A DNA stretch of 64,000 nt from Caenimonas sedimenti (lineage in GTDB: Bacteria > Pseudomonadota > Gammaproteobacteria > Burkholderiales > Burkholderiaceae_C), in assembly GCF_007833165.1 (NCBI RefSeq), contig NZ_VOBQ01000004.1:310001-374000 (forward strand), written 5' to 3'. Positions 55,613-64,000 of this stretch are shown in pieces; the stretch's first letter is position 1, and each line of letters starts with the position of its first letter. The notes beneath the pieces were generated by a model. That model saw only the letters and a list, made by a program, of their open reading frames with translations, did not search any database and was not told the DNA's origin. Position numbers and translations under genes: made by a program.

Positions 55613-55795
55613 GTATGAGCGCGAAGTTCAGAGTGCACATGTCCACCATCCTAATACAGGCACCAACTGATTGCTTGCACCGTCGTCGAGATGAGGCGCT
55701 CACGTCCCAGCAGTACAGAGCGTCTGCTCGTGCAACAGGGGCTCTCTTCAGTGGAATACCAAGGAAGCTCCACAATAGGGTCCGGAGGTGATGGC

Positions 55796-57142
55796 ATGGC
55801 GATTCAGGGGTTCACGCAGGAGGAGTTCGAGCGCACTCTGAACGAGTACGTGAGCCCGTCCTCGCCTATCGAGTCTTTCGAGCACCTTGTTGGCCGTCAG
55901 AAGCAACTCGAGAAAATTGAAGAAGCGATCATCTCGCCAGGGCGCCACATCTTCATCTACGGAGACCGGGGCGCTGGTAAGACATCGCTTGCTCGCACGG
56001 CAGCCTATAAGCATCACCCTGCCCACGGGGAGCCTGTTTACACCGCTTGCGGACGTGGAACCAGCTTCGCCTCGATTGTGCGCGACATCGTCTCGCAGCT
56101 GGATCAGCGCTCTGAGCTTCGCTCCATAGACAGAACCCTCACGGCTGGTGGCAAGGCATTGGGACTCGAAGGTTCGTACTCGGAGCTCGAGAAGGCGAAG
56201 AGTGTCGAGAACCTGGATCTGAATGCAGCGACGGCTGCTGTAAACGAAGCCGCGCTGCGGCGCCAAGGTCGCAGCATCATCGTTGTCGACGAATTCGAGA
56301 ACCTTCCGACAATTGACGATCGTCACCTGTTCGCCGAGTTGATCAAGCAACTCAGTGACCGCCGCGTCCCCGTGTCGATGGTGTTCTGCGGGATAGGCAA
56401 GAGCCTGGACAGCTTGCTGCAGGGGCACAACTCAGCGCACCGGTACCTCGAAGAGATCGCGCTGCCCGCGCCGCCATTGACGTTCACTGGGTGCTGGGAG
56501 ATCGTGGACTCCGCTTCCGGCGCTCTAGGGCTGAAGATCGAAGACACGCCACGCCTACGGATCGCACAGATCTCGGACGGCTTTCCGCATTACGTCCATC
56601 TGATCTGCCAGAAGCTTTGCTGGCGTGCGTTCCGCGACTCGGAAGTGGTTCACGAGCTCACCTCAGAGTTCTACATGGACGCGATCCGTGACGCACTGTC
56701 GAGCGTGGAGTCGCGCCTGCGAAGCGCATACGACCAAGCGACAAAGAAGGACCGCGACAGCTATGAGGAAGTGCTCTGGGCAGTTGCTGACCATTTCGAG
56801 CTACAGCGTAACAACCGACGCATCTACGACGAGTCTTACATGCGAATCATGGAAGACGTTCAGCGAAAGCCGCTCGACTTCACGACCTTCCAGTCCCACC
56901 TGACCAGTCTTCGCTCTTCACGCCACGGCGCCATCCTCGAGATGCCGCGGCGCGGGTGGGTCCAGTTCTCAGAGAACCTGATTCGGGGCTACGTTCGACT
57001 GGTCGCCGAGTCGAAGGGCGTGCGACTCGCACTCGAACACGAGCCCGGTCCAGAGCCGAAGGCGCTTACAGCGGCTGCGCGCTCCCAAGGTGTTCATCCG
57101 GCCTACCAAGGCAGGCGCTACACCTGGGGCTCGGGTCGGTAA
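55796..57142 (+). CDS. AAA/ORC-like ATPase of an accessory element
   Basis: A 448-residue P-loop ATPase. Walker A YGDRGAGKTSLARTA at about residues 62-76, Walker B SIIVVDEFENLP near 160, followed by a sensor-like FCGIGKSLDSLLQ, and a helical C-terminal part with a possible winged helix (FQSHLTSLRSSRHGAILEM, GWVQFSENLIRGYVRLV). This layout resembles Orc1/Cdc6-like and TniB-like ATPases of mobile or defence systems. GGAGGTG before ATG 55796 decides the start over an upstream frame from 55691. No partner nuclease or transposase subunit overlaps it. Function unresolved. Confidence 0.72.
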   Translation: MAIQGFTQEEFERTLNEYVSPSSPIESFEHLVGRQKQLEKIEEAIISPGRHIFIYGDRGAGKTSLARTAAYKHHPAHGEPVYTACGRGTSFASIVRDIVSQLDQRSELRSIDRTLTAGGKALGLEGSYSELEKAKSVENLDLNAATAAVNEAALRRQGRSIIVVDEFENLPTIDDRHLFAELIKQLSDRRVPVSMVFCGIGKSLDSLLQGHNSAHRYLEEIALPAPPLTFTGCWEIVDSASGALGLKIEDTPRLRIAQISDGFPHYVHLICQKLCWRAFRDSEVVHELTSEFYMDAIRDALSSVESRLRSAYDQATKKDRDSYEEVLWAVADHFELQRNNRRIYDESYMRIMEDVQRKPLDFTTFQSHLTSLRSSRHGAILEMPRRGWVQFSENLIRGYVRLVAESKGVRLALEHEPGPEPKALTAAARSQGVHPAYQGRRYTWGSGR

Positions 57143-57375
57143 AGCAGCTAGGTCAGAGCAGCATTCGTCGACGCTCTACCAGGAGCGCGACCCCGCCGAG
57201 GCCCGCGGGCACCATGAGGAGAACCCAGAACAGCACTTCCATGTGCGCATGGTGCCGCAACTCGCCCGACGCGTCTTGCGCGCGCTCTGCTCAACAACAA
57301 GCATCCGAGTTTGATGGTCGGGATTGCTGCGCCGCAGCTTGCCTTCCCCAAGTTGCTGTATAAAACAACAGTACG

Positions 57376-57762
57376 TCAGCGACGAGGGATCTTGGCCTTC
57401 TCTGCTGCCGGCAGGGGCGGGATGTCGATCCGGTTCTCACCAAGTAGCGCGAGCACTTCCATGGCGAACGCCAGGGAGAAGGTCCCTCTCGTGATCTTGT
57501 TGGTCAAGGACTGGCGAGAGATCTTCATGCCCTGCCGCCGCAGGAGGTCAGCGAGGTCCTCGTAGGCGAATGGCTTCCCAGGCTTCGCTTGCTTGTTCTT
57601 GACGTCGCGAATCAGCCTGCGTGCTTCCCGCTCATAGAAGGCGCTCACAGGCGAACGTTTCGCTGGTCTCACGAGTGCATCAAAAACGATAAAGGCCCGA
57701 TCGTATCGGCGATGGCAACGCGTACTGAAAGAAAACTCATCTAAGAGTTTGTTCGAATCCAC
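57376..57762 (-). CDS. DUF6471-like small HTH protein
   Basis: Up to 128 residues. The C-terminal half, FAYEDLADLLRRQGMKISRQ and SLTNKITRGTFSLAFAMEVL, has the shape of the DUF6471/XRE-like fold (A..L...G....S..NKI.RG.FSA.F). The N-terminal 30 residues from GTG 57762 look unlike protein; GTG 57672 (RPAKRSPVSAF) is an alternative start. It is divergent from the IS1595 transposase and may regulate it or the ATPase. Between the ATPase stop and this gene (57143-57375) I see no gene. Confidence 0.6.
   Translation of the reverse strand: MDSNKLLDEFSFSTRCHRRYDRAFIVFDALVRPAKRSPVSAFYEREARRLIRDVKNKQAKPGKPFAYEDLADLLRRQGMKISRQSLTNKITRGTFSLAFAMEVLALLGENRIDIPPLPAAEKAKIPRR
57733..57750. promoter_or_regulatory. 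inverted repeat in the divergent intergenic region
   Basis: AAACTC (57733-57738), spacer ATCTAA, GAGTTT (57745-57750). It lies between the likely start of the DUF6471-like gene and the transposase gene. It may be an operator or part of a mobile-element end; only position supports this. Confidence 0.35.
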
Positions 57763-57774
57763 TGTCAGTGAGGG

Positions 57775-58935
57775 ATGCCTTCAGGCAGGGGAAGACTCGC
57801 GGCCATGGCCAATGCCACGCAACTTTCCAACGACGTCGGTGATGAACCGCCGCAGGGGAAGAGTGCGCGCTCGGGTGGCCACTTCCTGCTTTCGCGTGCG
57901 GCGCGTGACTTCTCTCTAGCCCACGTCGAGAAGATGAACCGGGCTCAGGTCCACAGCTGGTTCGTCAATGCACGTTGGGGTGACGACGGTACCCAGGTCT
58001 GTCCCGAGTGCGGAAACATTGACCAGCACTACTGGATCAAGACTCGCTGGCAATGGCGGTGCAAGGACGTGGCCTGCGGCCGATTTTTTTCAGTCACGTC
58101 AGGGACGAAGTTCGCCGACCGCAAGCTGCCTCTGAAGTCAATCTTGCGTGGGATGCTGATCTTCTGCGCCAACGTTAAGGGCATCAGTGCCTGCTCGCTG
58201 GCTCGCCAGCTGGGGGTGGCGTACCAAACCGGGTTCGTGCTGCTACACAAGCTGCGTGAGAGCATCATCGAGGCGACCAGCACTCTTCCCCTAGAGGGCG
58301 TCGTGCACATCGACGGAGCACATGTCTCAGGGCGGATCCGCAAGCCACGGGTGAAGACGCCCTCAACGAAGCGCCAGGCTCGTGATCGCGTGCCGTTTGA
58401 AGAGGATGTGCTCCACAAGAACCGTCGCATCATCATGACCATGCGCCAGGCCGGCGAGGACGGAGAAGGGGCTGTGCGCACTATCGTGGCCGTGGTCCCC
58501 AGAGAGAGTGCGGAGCACGTGGAGCCCTTGATCCAGAGACACGTGAAGAAGGGGAGCAAGGTGATGACCGACGAGCTGGCCGCCTACGGCCGGTTGTCGA
58601 TGCTCTATGACCACCAGACGGTGAATCACAGCAAAGAGTTCTCCACGAAGCCCAAAGGCGGTGTGAACAACAACCTCGCGGAGTCGTACTTTGCTCGATT
58701 TCGGCGGATGGTGATCGGCCAGACTCACCGAGTGACGCCCAAGTACATGTTCGACTACACGAGCGAGGTCGCATGGCGTGAGGACATGCGCCGGTGCTCA
58801 CCCTCGTTGCAGGTCAAGACCCTGCTGACCGCTTCCTTGAAGAAGCCGTCAGTGTGGTGGCGCGGGTACTGGCAGGGGCAGAACCGATCCACTGAGATCC
58901 TCTTCGACCCGGGTCAACTCGATCAGGGCTCGTAG
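57775..58935 (+). CDS. IS1595-family (ISXO2-like) transposase
   Basis: A 386-residue transposase. Zinc ribbon CPECGNIDQHYWIKTRWQWR followed by CKDVACGRFFSVTSGTKFAD is the family N-terminus; GISACSLARQLGVAYQTGFVL is the helix-turn-helix; the DDE-type core shows VVHIDGAHVSGRIR, SKVMTDELAAYGRL and GVNNNLAESYFARFRRMV. It looks intact. ATG 57775 or 57805 could start it. No terminal inverted repeats were identified by eye, so the element's borders are open. Confidence 0.88.
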   Translation: MPSGRGRLAAMANATQLSNDVGDEPPQGKSARSGGHFLLSRAARDFSLAHVEKMNRAQVHSWFVNARWGDDGTQVCPECGNIDQHYWIKTRWQWRCKDVACGRFFSVTSGTKFADRKLPLKSILRGMLIFCANVKGISACSLARQLGVAYQTGFVLLHKLRESIIEATSTLPLEGVVHIDGAHVSGRIRKPRVKTPSTKRQARDRVPFEEDVLHKNRRIIMTMRQAGEDGEGAVRTIVAVVPRESAEHVEPLIQRHVKKGSKVMTDELAAYGRLSMLYDHQTVNHSKEFSTKPKGGVNNNLAESYFARFRRMVIGQTHRVTPKYMFDYTSEVAWREDMRRCSPSLQVKTLLTASLKKPSVWWRGYWQGQNRSTEILFDPGQLDQGS

Positions 58936-58942
58936 CGAAGAA

Positions 58943-59458
58943 TCAAGCGCGTCGGGAAGCCAAGCCCATGTCAGCGAACTTCCAGGCGCCGAGCTTGTTC
59001 GTTGAGGATGCGTGAAGAGGCACCACCAAGCCTTCATCACGCATATCACGCAGCCGCCTGGCCACCACTCGGCGCAGGTTCTCCTTGCCGATCGCGTCCA
59101 CGTCAAGCCCGTTCTTCCGCGCAATGAACAGCACGATCTCAAGCGTGTAGCGGGGTTCGCCCTCGGCCAGTCTGAGGCACTCCATGATGCCTTTGCGGAT
59201 GTCTCCATGCCCAACCAATCTGGGCCGAGAGGTGCTTACGCCTTTGATCTGGTGGGGGTCAACGGGCACCTCGTGCAACGGAATGACGCGCTGCAGGGCG
59301 TCGAGAGCCTGCATCAGCTCAACCCGCTCTCTCGGCAGCGCCTCGAGCAGCTTATCGATCTTGTCGATCCTGCCTTTGAGCCTGGCCACCTCTTGGATGA
59401 GCCAAGCCATAGAGGGTGGGGTGCGCACCAGGCCCGTGTAGTCTCGATTCTTCGGCAT
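58943..59458 (-). CDS. coiled-coil/winged-helix-like hypothetical protein
   Basis: A 171-residue protein. The N-terminal third is a coiled coil (WLIQEVARLKGRIDKIDKLL and LPRERVELMQALDALQRV); the C-terminal half, GDIRKGIMECLRLAEGEPRY, then NLRRVVARRLRDMRDEGLVV, has a winged-helix look (helix, turn, helix, wing) with a tail KLGAWKFADMG. It probably binds DNA or is a transposon passenger. Its stop is 8 bases from the transposase stop, convergent. No family recognised. Confidence 0.6.
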   Translation of the reverse strand: MPKNRDYTGLVRTPPSMAWLIQEVARLKGRIDKIDKLLEALPRERVELMQALDALQRVIPLHEVPVDPHQIKGVSTSRPRLVGHGDIRKGIMECLRLAEGEPRYTLEIVLFIARKNGLDVDAIGKENLRRVVARRLRDMRDEGLVVPLHASSTNKLGAWKFADMGLASRRA

Positions 59459-59530
59459 GTCCCGATGTTTCCACCGGGACAGCTAGCAATCCAGTGCGTC
59501 AGCTAGAGAATGCCGTTGGGCGCTTGGCGC

Positions 59531-60745
59531 TTAGGCGTGCGCAGCGCGCAGCTTGTACGAGAACTGCCGCAGCGCGTCGATGCCGCTTTCCTCGGCGCGG
59601 TGGCACCACGCCTGCAGGTCGAGCGCCAGCTGCTCGCGTGACTGGGAGGTGTTCATCCACATCTGGCGCAGCTCTTCGCGCATCGTGACCATCTTGTCCA
59701 GCACCGGGTGGGCGGCACGGGCCTGGGCCAGGTGCGGCTTGGCGGAGGCCGGCACCTTGTCGTCGTCGCGGTGCATCCAGCGCTTGGCGGACTTGAGCAT
59801 GGAGAAGTCCTGGCCCTTTGCCTTGAGCATGGCGATCTCCGCCTTGCAGGCGCGGCGCATCTCGCGGGCATAGCCGGCCATGACCTCGTAGCGGTTGGCG
59901 ATGACGGCCTCGAGCGTCTTCTCGTCGGCCACCGGCTTGATGGCGCCCAGCACCAGCTTCGGCGGGACCTTCTTGACCGTCGCCCAGCCGACCTTGGTCA
60001 TCAGCGTGATGTAGAACCAGCCGAGGTCGAACTCGTAGGGCTTGACCGAGAAGCGCGCCGACGTCGGGTACGTGTGATGGTTGTTGTGCAGTTCCTCGCC
60101 GCCGATGATCAGGCCCCAGGGCGAGATGTTCGTGCTGGCGTCGGGCGCCTCGAAGTTGCGGTAGCCCCAGAAGTGGCCGATGCCGTTGATGATGCCGGCC
60201 GCGGTGATCGGGATCCACGCCATCTGCAGGGCCCACACGGCCGCGCCGACCGCGCCGAACAGCGCCAGGTCGATGATGAGCATCAAGCCCACGCCCTGCC
60301 AGCTGAAGCGGGTGTACAGGTTGCGCTCGATCCAGTCGTCCGGCGTGCCGATGCCGAATTTGGCGATCGTTTCCTTGTTCTTGGCTTCGGCACGGTAGAG
60401 CTCAGCCCCGCGGTACAGCACGGTGTCGATGCCGCGCGTCTGCGGACTGTGCGGGTCATCGTGCGTTTCGCACTTGGCGTGGTGCTTGCGGTGGATGGCG
60501 ACCCATTCCTTGGTCACCATGCCGGTGGTCAGCCACAGCCAGAAGCGGAAGAAGTGCGACGGGATCGCGTGCAGGTCCATCGCGCGGTGCGCCTGGGCGC
60601 GATGCAGGAAGATCGTGACGCTGGCGATGGTGATGTGCGTCATCACGAGCGCGGCAATCACGATCTGCCACCAGGACAGGTCCAGGAGGCCGTTGGCAAG
60701 CCAGTCGATCGCGGCAGTCAGGACGGCCCAGTCGGGGAGCATCAT
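59531..60745 (-). CDS. membrane fatty-acid (acyl-CoA/delta-9 type) desaturase
   Basis: A 404-residue di-iron membrane desaturase. The three histidine boxes are HRAQAHR, HRKHH and HNNHH, with about four helices between them. The C-terminal 150 residues are a cytosolic extension typical of the betaproteobacterial form. It introduces double bonds to keep membranes fluid. Start at ATG 60745 or the next ATG codon. It stands alone, 132 bases from rsmB; a small hairpin CTGTGG-TTTT-CCACAG lies at 60828-60843 in that gap. Confidence 0.93.
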   Translation of the reverse strand: MMLPDWAVLTAAIDWLANGLLDLSWWQIVIAALVMTHITIASVTIFLHRAQAHRAMDLHAIPSHFFRFWLWLTTGMVTKEWVAIHRKHHAKCETHDDPHSPQTRGIDTVLYRGAELYRAEAKNKETIAKFGIGTPDDWIERNLYTRFSWQGVGLMLIIDLALFGAVGAAVWALQMAWIPITAAGIINGIGHFWGYRNFEAPDASTNISPWGLIIGGEELHNNHHTYPTSARFSVKPYEFDLGWFYITLMTKVGWATVKKVPPKLVLGAIKPVADEKTLEAVIANRYEVMAGYAREMRRACKAEIAMLKAKGQDFSMLKSAKRWMHRDDDKVPASAKPHLAQARAAHPVLDKMVTMREELRQMWMNTSQSREQLALDLQAWCHRAEESGIDALRQFSYKLRAAHA

Positions 60746-60877
60746 GGTGAGAAGTGTCTCTTTCTTGTAAGGGGAGTAGAAATACTGCTGGTATGAGGGA
60801 TTTTAAGGCGGGGGGTTCCGTCCGGGCCTGTGGTTTTCCACAGAGATTTTGCGTCTAGTCAGGAAAACTCAGACTAA

Positions 60878-62146
60878 TTACCGCGCGCGCTCCCAGGCCG
60901 CCGCAAAAAAACCGTCCGTGCCATGGCGGTGCGGCCAGAGCCGCAGGAAGGCGCCTTCGGCCCCGCTGCACAGATCGGCGGCTGCCGGCGCCTTGAGCTG
61001 CTGCAGAGCCGCTTGAACCGGCACGGCCTGGAAATCGCGATGCGCCTGGCTGAACGCGGCAGCGACCTGCTCGTTCTCTTGCGGGAGCACGCTGCAAGTC
61101 GCATAGACCAGCCGCCCGCCGGGCTTGAGCAGCCGGGCCGCGCTCTCCAGGATCGCCGTCTGCTTCGCGACCAGCTCCTCGATTTCCTGCGGCGTCTGCC
61201 GCCATTTCAGGTCGGGGTTGCGCCGGAGCGTCCCCAGCCCGGAACACGGCGCATCCACGATCACGCGGTCCATCTTGCCGGCCAGGCGGGCGATGCGTTC
61301 GTCGCGCTCGTGGGCGATGGCCGCCGGATGCACGTTGGTCAGCCGGGCGCGCGCCAGGCGCGGCTTGAGCGCCTCCAGGCGATGCGCCGACACATCGAAG
61401 GCATAGAGGCGCCCGGTGTCGCGCATCGCCGCGCCGAGCGCCAGCGTCTTGCCGCCGGCGCCGGCGCAGAAATCGACGACCATCTGCCCCCGCCTGGCGT
61501 CGAGCAGCAGGGCCAGCAATTGCGAGCCTTCGTCCTGCACCTCGATCGCGCCGCGAGTGAAGACATCCAGCTTGCCGAGCGAGGGCTTGCCGGCGATGCG
61601 CAAGCCCCATGGCGAATACGGCGTCGGCGTGCTTTCGATGCCGGCCGCCGCCAGTTCCTGGCGGACCTCGTCGCGCTTGCCTACCAGCGCGTTCACGCGC
61701 ACATCCAGCGGGGCGGTGCCGTCGAAGGCCTTCACCAGCGCCCAGAAATCCTCGCCGACTTGCTCCTGCAGCGCTTGCGCCAGCCAGGCCGGCATGTTGT
61801 GCCGCAGCGGCTCCGGCAGGTCGGCTGCGGCGACGGCGTCGCACTGGGCCAGCCAGGCTTGCTCGTCCGCGCTCAGCGCCCCCTGCAGGAGGTCACGCGG
61901 GCCGGCGAACGCGAGAATGGCCAGCCGGCGCGCCCGCGGCCCGCTACCCGAGCTGGCCAGGTGCTCCAGCAAAGCCCGCTTGCGCAGGACGGCGTAGCCG
62001 GTTTCGGCGGCGGTGGCGCGTTCCCTCGAGCCGAGCGAGCGGTTTTCGCGAAAGTAGCGGGCGACGACCGCATCCGCGGGGTGCTCCAGCTTGAGCATTT
62101 CGCCCACGAGCCCGGTGCAGGCTTCCAGCAACGCCTTCGGATGCAT
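60878..62146 (-). CDS. rsmB: 16S rRNA (cytosine-967-C5)-methyltransferase RsmB
   Basis: A 422-residue SAM-dependent m5C methyltransferase. An N-terminal NusB-like helical domain (about residues 1-140) is followed by the Rossmann domain with [17 protein letters not shown], the catalytic-site [17 protein letters not shown] and [15 protein letters not shown] holding the second cysteine. It methylates C967 in the 30S decoding region. Its ATG shares one base with the purN stop (TGATG), so the two are coupled. Confidence 0.95.
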   Translation of the reverse strand: MHPKALLEACTGLVGEMLKLEHPADAVVARYFRENRSLGSRERATAAETGYAVLRKRALLEHLASSGSGPRARRLAILAFAGPRDLLQGALSADEQAWLAQCDAVAAADLPEPLRHNMPAWLAQALQEQVGEDFWALVKAFDGTAPLDVRVNALVGKRDEVRQELAAAGIESTPTPYSPWGLRIAGKPSLGKLDVFTRGAIEVQDEGSQLLALLLDARRGQMVVDFCAGAGGKTLALGAAMRDTGRLYAFDVSAHRLEALKPRLARARLTNVHPAAIAHERDERIARLAGKMDRVIVDAPCSGLGTLRRNPDLKWRQTPQEIEELVAKQTAILESAARLLKPGGRLVYATCSVLPQENEQVAAAFSQAHRDFQAVPVQAALQQLKAPAAADLCSGAEGAFLRLWPHRHGTDGFFAAAWERAR

Positions 62147-62727
62147 CAGAGCGCCGGCAGCAGTTGGGCGATGGCGCGCGGGTAGATCAGGTGCTCTTGC
62201 GCCCTGACCCGCGCCGCCAGGCTGTCGGCCGTGTCGTCCGGCAGCACGGGCACCGCGGCCTGGGCCAGGATCGGCCCGAGGTCGAGTTCCACCGTGACCT
62301 GGTGCACCGTGGCCCCGGCGATCCTGCAGCCGGTGTCGATGGCGCGCTGGTGCGTATTCAGCCCGGGAAAAGCCGGCAGCAGCGACGGGTGGATGTTCAG
62401 CAGGCGCCCCTGGTAGCGGCCGACGAAGCCGGGCGTGAGGATGCGCATGAAGCCGGCCAGCACCACCAGCGCCGGCTGGCGCGCGTCGATCGCGCGCCCC
62501 AGCGCTTCGTCGAAGGCCTCCCGGCTGTCGAAGCGCTTGTGGTCCACCACCTCGGTGGCGATCATCTGTTCCCGGGCGATGCCGAGGCCGCCTGCATCCG
62601 GCCGGTTGCTGATGACGGCGCTCACCTGGGCCCCGTACCGCTGGCGCCAGTTGTCGCGCTGCGCCGCGCGCACAATGGCGGCCATGTTGGAGCCCCCGCC
62701 GGAAATCAGGATCACGATGTTCTTCAT
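62146..62727 (-). CDS. purN: phosphoribosylglycinamide formyltransferase (10-formyl-THF)
   Basis: A 193-residue enzyme of purine synthesis transferring formyl to [22 protein letters not shown] at the N-terminus, [15 protein letters not shown] and the catalytic [19 protein letters not shown] with [19 protein letters not shown] 62727 is chosen as it fits the family start; the long frame upstream is the antisense of yceH. Divergent from yceH by 24 bases. Confidence 0.96.
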   Translation of the reverse strand: MKNIVILISGGGSNMAAIVRAAQRDNWRQRYGAQVSAVISNRPDAGGLGIAREQMIATEVVDHKRFDSREAFDEALGRAIDARQPALVVLAGFMRILTPGFVGRYQGRLLNIHPSLLPAFPGLNTHQRAIDTGCRIAGATVHQVTVELDLGPILAQAAVPVLPDDTADSLAARVRAQEHLIYPRAIAQLLPAL

Positions 62728-62751
62728 TGGCCCCGCGATTATCCCTGCCCC

Positions 62752-63426
62752 ATGGAAGCCCTGAACCCCGTCGAGGCCCGCGTGCTGGCCACCCTCATGG
62801 AGAAGGCGCGCACCGTTCCGGACAGCTATCCGCTGTCGCTCAATGCCCTGGTGGGCGGCTGCAACCAGAAGACCAGCCGCGACCCGGTCATGAACGTGAC
62901 CGAGGCCCAGGCGCAGGACGCACTCGACGCGCTGAAGCGACGCACGCTGGTGTTCGAGTCCAGCGGCAGCCGCGTGCCGCGTTGGGAACACAACTTCCAG
63001 CGCGGCATTGGCGTGCCTGAGCAATCGGCGGTGCTGCTGGGCCTGCTGATGCTGCGCGGGCCACAGACCGCCGCCGAACTGCGCATCCACAGCGAGCGCT
63101 GGTACCGTTTCGCCGACATCTCCTCGGTCGAGGCCTTCCTGGATGAATTGCAGTCCCGCGCCGAGGAAAAGGGCGGGCCGCTGGTGACTCTGCTGCCGCG
63201 CGCGCCCGGCGCCCGCGAGCAGCGCTGGGCGCACCTGCTGTGCGGGGCGGTCGACGCGGCGACCCTGGCGTCCGGCGGCACGGCCAGCGCCGGCGGCGAG
63301 GTCCAGGACGAACGGATCGCCCGGCTGGAAATCGAAGTGGCCGAGCTCCGTTCCGCTTTGCAAAACGTCCTGAACGAACTCGGCTTGTCGCCACTTGGAC
63401 ATCAAAAATCGAACGACCGTGCTTAA
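62752..63426 (+). CDS. yceH: YceH family (DUF480) protein
   Basis: A 224-residue protein of two tandem winged helices: [40 protein letters not shown] and [18 protein letters not shown], then [20 protein letters not shown], the exact DUF480 pattern. The C-terminus has a coiled coil ([20 protein letters not shown]). Function not established in any species I know of. Divergent from purN. Confidence 0.93.
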   Translation: MEALNPVEARVLATLMEKARTVPDSYPLSLNALVGGCNQKTSRDPVMNVTEAQAQDALDALKRRTLVFESSGSRVPRWEHNFQRGIGVPEQSAVLLGLLMLRGPQTAAELRIHSERWYRFADISSVEAFLDELQSRAEEKGGPLVTLLPRAPGAREQRWAHLLCGAVDAATLASGGTASAGGEVQDERIARLEIEVAELRSALQNVLNELGLSPLGHQKSNDRA

Positions 63427-63453
63427 AATCGTCGAGCTTTCGGAGACACCCCC

Positions 63454-64000
63454 ATGGATCTAGCTTTCACCCCCGAAGAACAGAAATTCCGCGAGGACAT
63501 CCGCGCCTGGGTGCAGGAAAACCTGCCCAAGGAGATTTCGCAGAAGGTGCACAACTCGCTGCGCCTCACGCGCGACGACATGCAGCGCTGGGCGAAGATC
63601 CTCGGCCGCAAGGGCTGGCTCGGCTACGGCTGGGCCAAGGAGTTCGGGGGCCCGGGCTGGTCCGCTGTGCAGAAGCACCTGTTCGAGGAAGAAACCGCGC
63701 TGGCCGGCGCGCCGCGCATCGTGCCGTTCGGCCCCGTGATGGTCGCGCCCGTGATCATGGCCTTCGGCTCGCCCGAGCAGCAGAAGCGCTTCCTGCCCGG
63801 CATCGCGAGCGGTGAAGTCTGGTGGAGCCAGGGCTACAGCGAGCCGGGCTCGGGCTCGGACCTGGCGTCGCTGAAGACGCGCGCCGAACGAAAGGGTGAC
63901 AAGTACATCGTGAACGGCCAGAAGACCTGGACCACGCTCGCCCAGCACGGCGACTGGATCTTCTGCCTGGTCCGCACCTCGACCGAAGGCAAGCCGCAAA
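63454..64000 (+). CDS. acyl-CoA dehydrogenase, 3'-truncated by window edge
   Basis: The first 182 codons of an FAD-dependent acyl-CoA dehydrogenase. MDLAFTPEEQKFREDIRAWV is the usual N-terminus; GWLGYGWAKEFGGPGWSAVQ and the FAD-binding WWSQGYSEPGSGSDLASLKT followed by NGQKTWTTLAQHGDWIF are typical. GGAG lies eight bases before ATG 63454. The catalytic base is beyond the window. Beta-proteobacteria use several such paralogues, so chain-length specificity is open. Confidence 0.92.
   Translation, partial: MDLAFTPEEQKFREDIRAWVQENLPKEISQKVHNSLRLTRDDMQRWAKILGRKGWLGYGWAKEFGGPGWSAVQKHLFEEETALAGAPRIVPFGPVMVAPVIMAFGSPEQQKRFLPGIASGEVWWSQGYSEPGSGSDLASLKTRAERKGDKYIVNGQKTWTTLAQHGDWIFCLVRTSTEGKPQ

Noticed and set aside
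57148-57360. Possible frameshifted coding sequence (HFHVRMVPQLARRVL then NNKHPSLMVGIAAPQ) between ATPase and DUF6471 gene
   Set aside because: Needs a frameshift, matches nothing I recognise and has no start signal; left as non-coding.
60828-60843. Hairpin CTGTGG-TTTT-CCACAG as terminator of rsmB
   Set aside because: No T-tract on the minus strand after the stem; mentioned only as a structure in the gap.

Overview
The window is high-GC DNA from a betaproteobacterium, most likely Burkholderiales/Comamonadaceae (Ramlibacter- or Variovorax-like). Three things point there: a Bug-family (TctC-like) solute receptor, a CDP-glucoseen-reductase-like flavo-iron-sulfur protein among housekeeping genes, and the livFGMH, rarA, lolA-ftsK and rpmB-rpmG neighbourhoods. 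The genus is an inference; no rRNA is present.

Region 1 (1-35.7 kb) is a large exopolysaccharide/capsule locus in blocks. It opens with gmd (cut by the window edge) and fcl, making GDP-L-fucose. A housekeeping insert follows: a Nudix hydrolase, cysM, tRNA-Leu(CAA), a VanZ-like protein and a zinc ribbon. Then come galE and an export/phosphorelay block yjbH-wza-wzb-wzc, with a conspicuous hairpin in the wza leader. From 12.3 to 28.8 kb lies an accessory glycan block. It holds a flippase (Wzx), a polymerase (Wzy), four glycosyltransferases and an acetyltransferase. It also holds what looks like a complete CDP-3,6-dideoxyhexose pathway, ddhD-ddhA-ddhB-ddhC-prt-tyv, predicted to end in CDP-tyvelose. 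The block carries decayed IS256-like and IS5-like transposase remnants, and its wzx-wzy part is visibly AT-richer. A PglC/WcaJ-type initiating sugar transferase, manC, a WcaI-like glycosyltransferase and ugd complete the set. Nucleotide-sugar supply therefore covers fucose, mannose, galactose, glucuronate and a 3,6-dideoxyhexose, feeding a Wzx/Wzy-dependent polymer controlled by the Wzb/Wzc phosphatase-kinase pair. An H-NS-like protein closes the locus.

Region 2 (35.8-51.6 kb) is mostly core: an epimerase-like SDR, a second DdhD-like reductase, a Bug receptor, an outer-membrane barrel, a second copy of an unusual CGGGGD-type lipoprotein, livHMGF, rarA, lolA, ftsK, a Crp/Fnr regulator, trxB, rpmB and rpmG. 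Short palindromic repeats of a common type recur between these genes but were not seen in the 12-29 kb glycan block.

Region 3 (51.6-59.5 kb) is accessory: an attC-like hairpin, two tiny coupled unknown genes, a truncated tRNA-like sequence, a monooxygenase/SDR/AKR set divergent from a LysR regulator, a complete tRNA-Ile with the rare UAU anticodon, an AAA ATPase, a DUF6471-like protein, an IS1595-family transposase and a winged-helix-like unknown.

Region 4 (59.5-64 kb) returns to core genes: a fatty-acid desaturase, rsmB, purN, yceH and the start of an acyl-CoA dehydrogenase cut by the window end.
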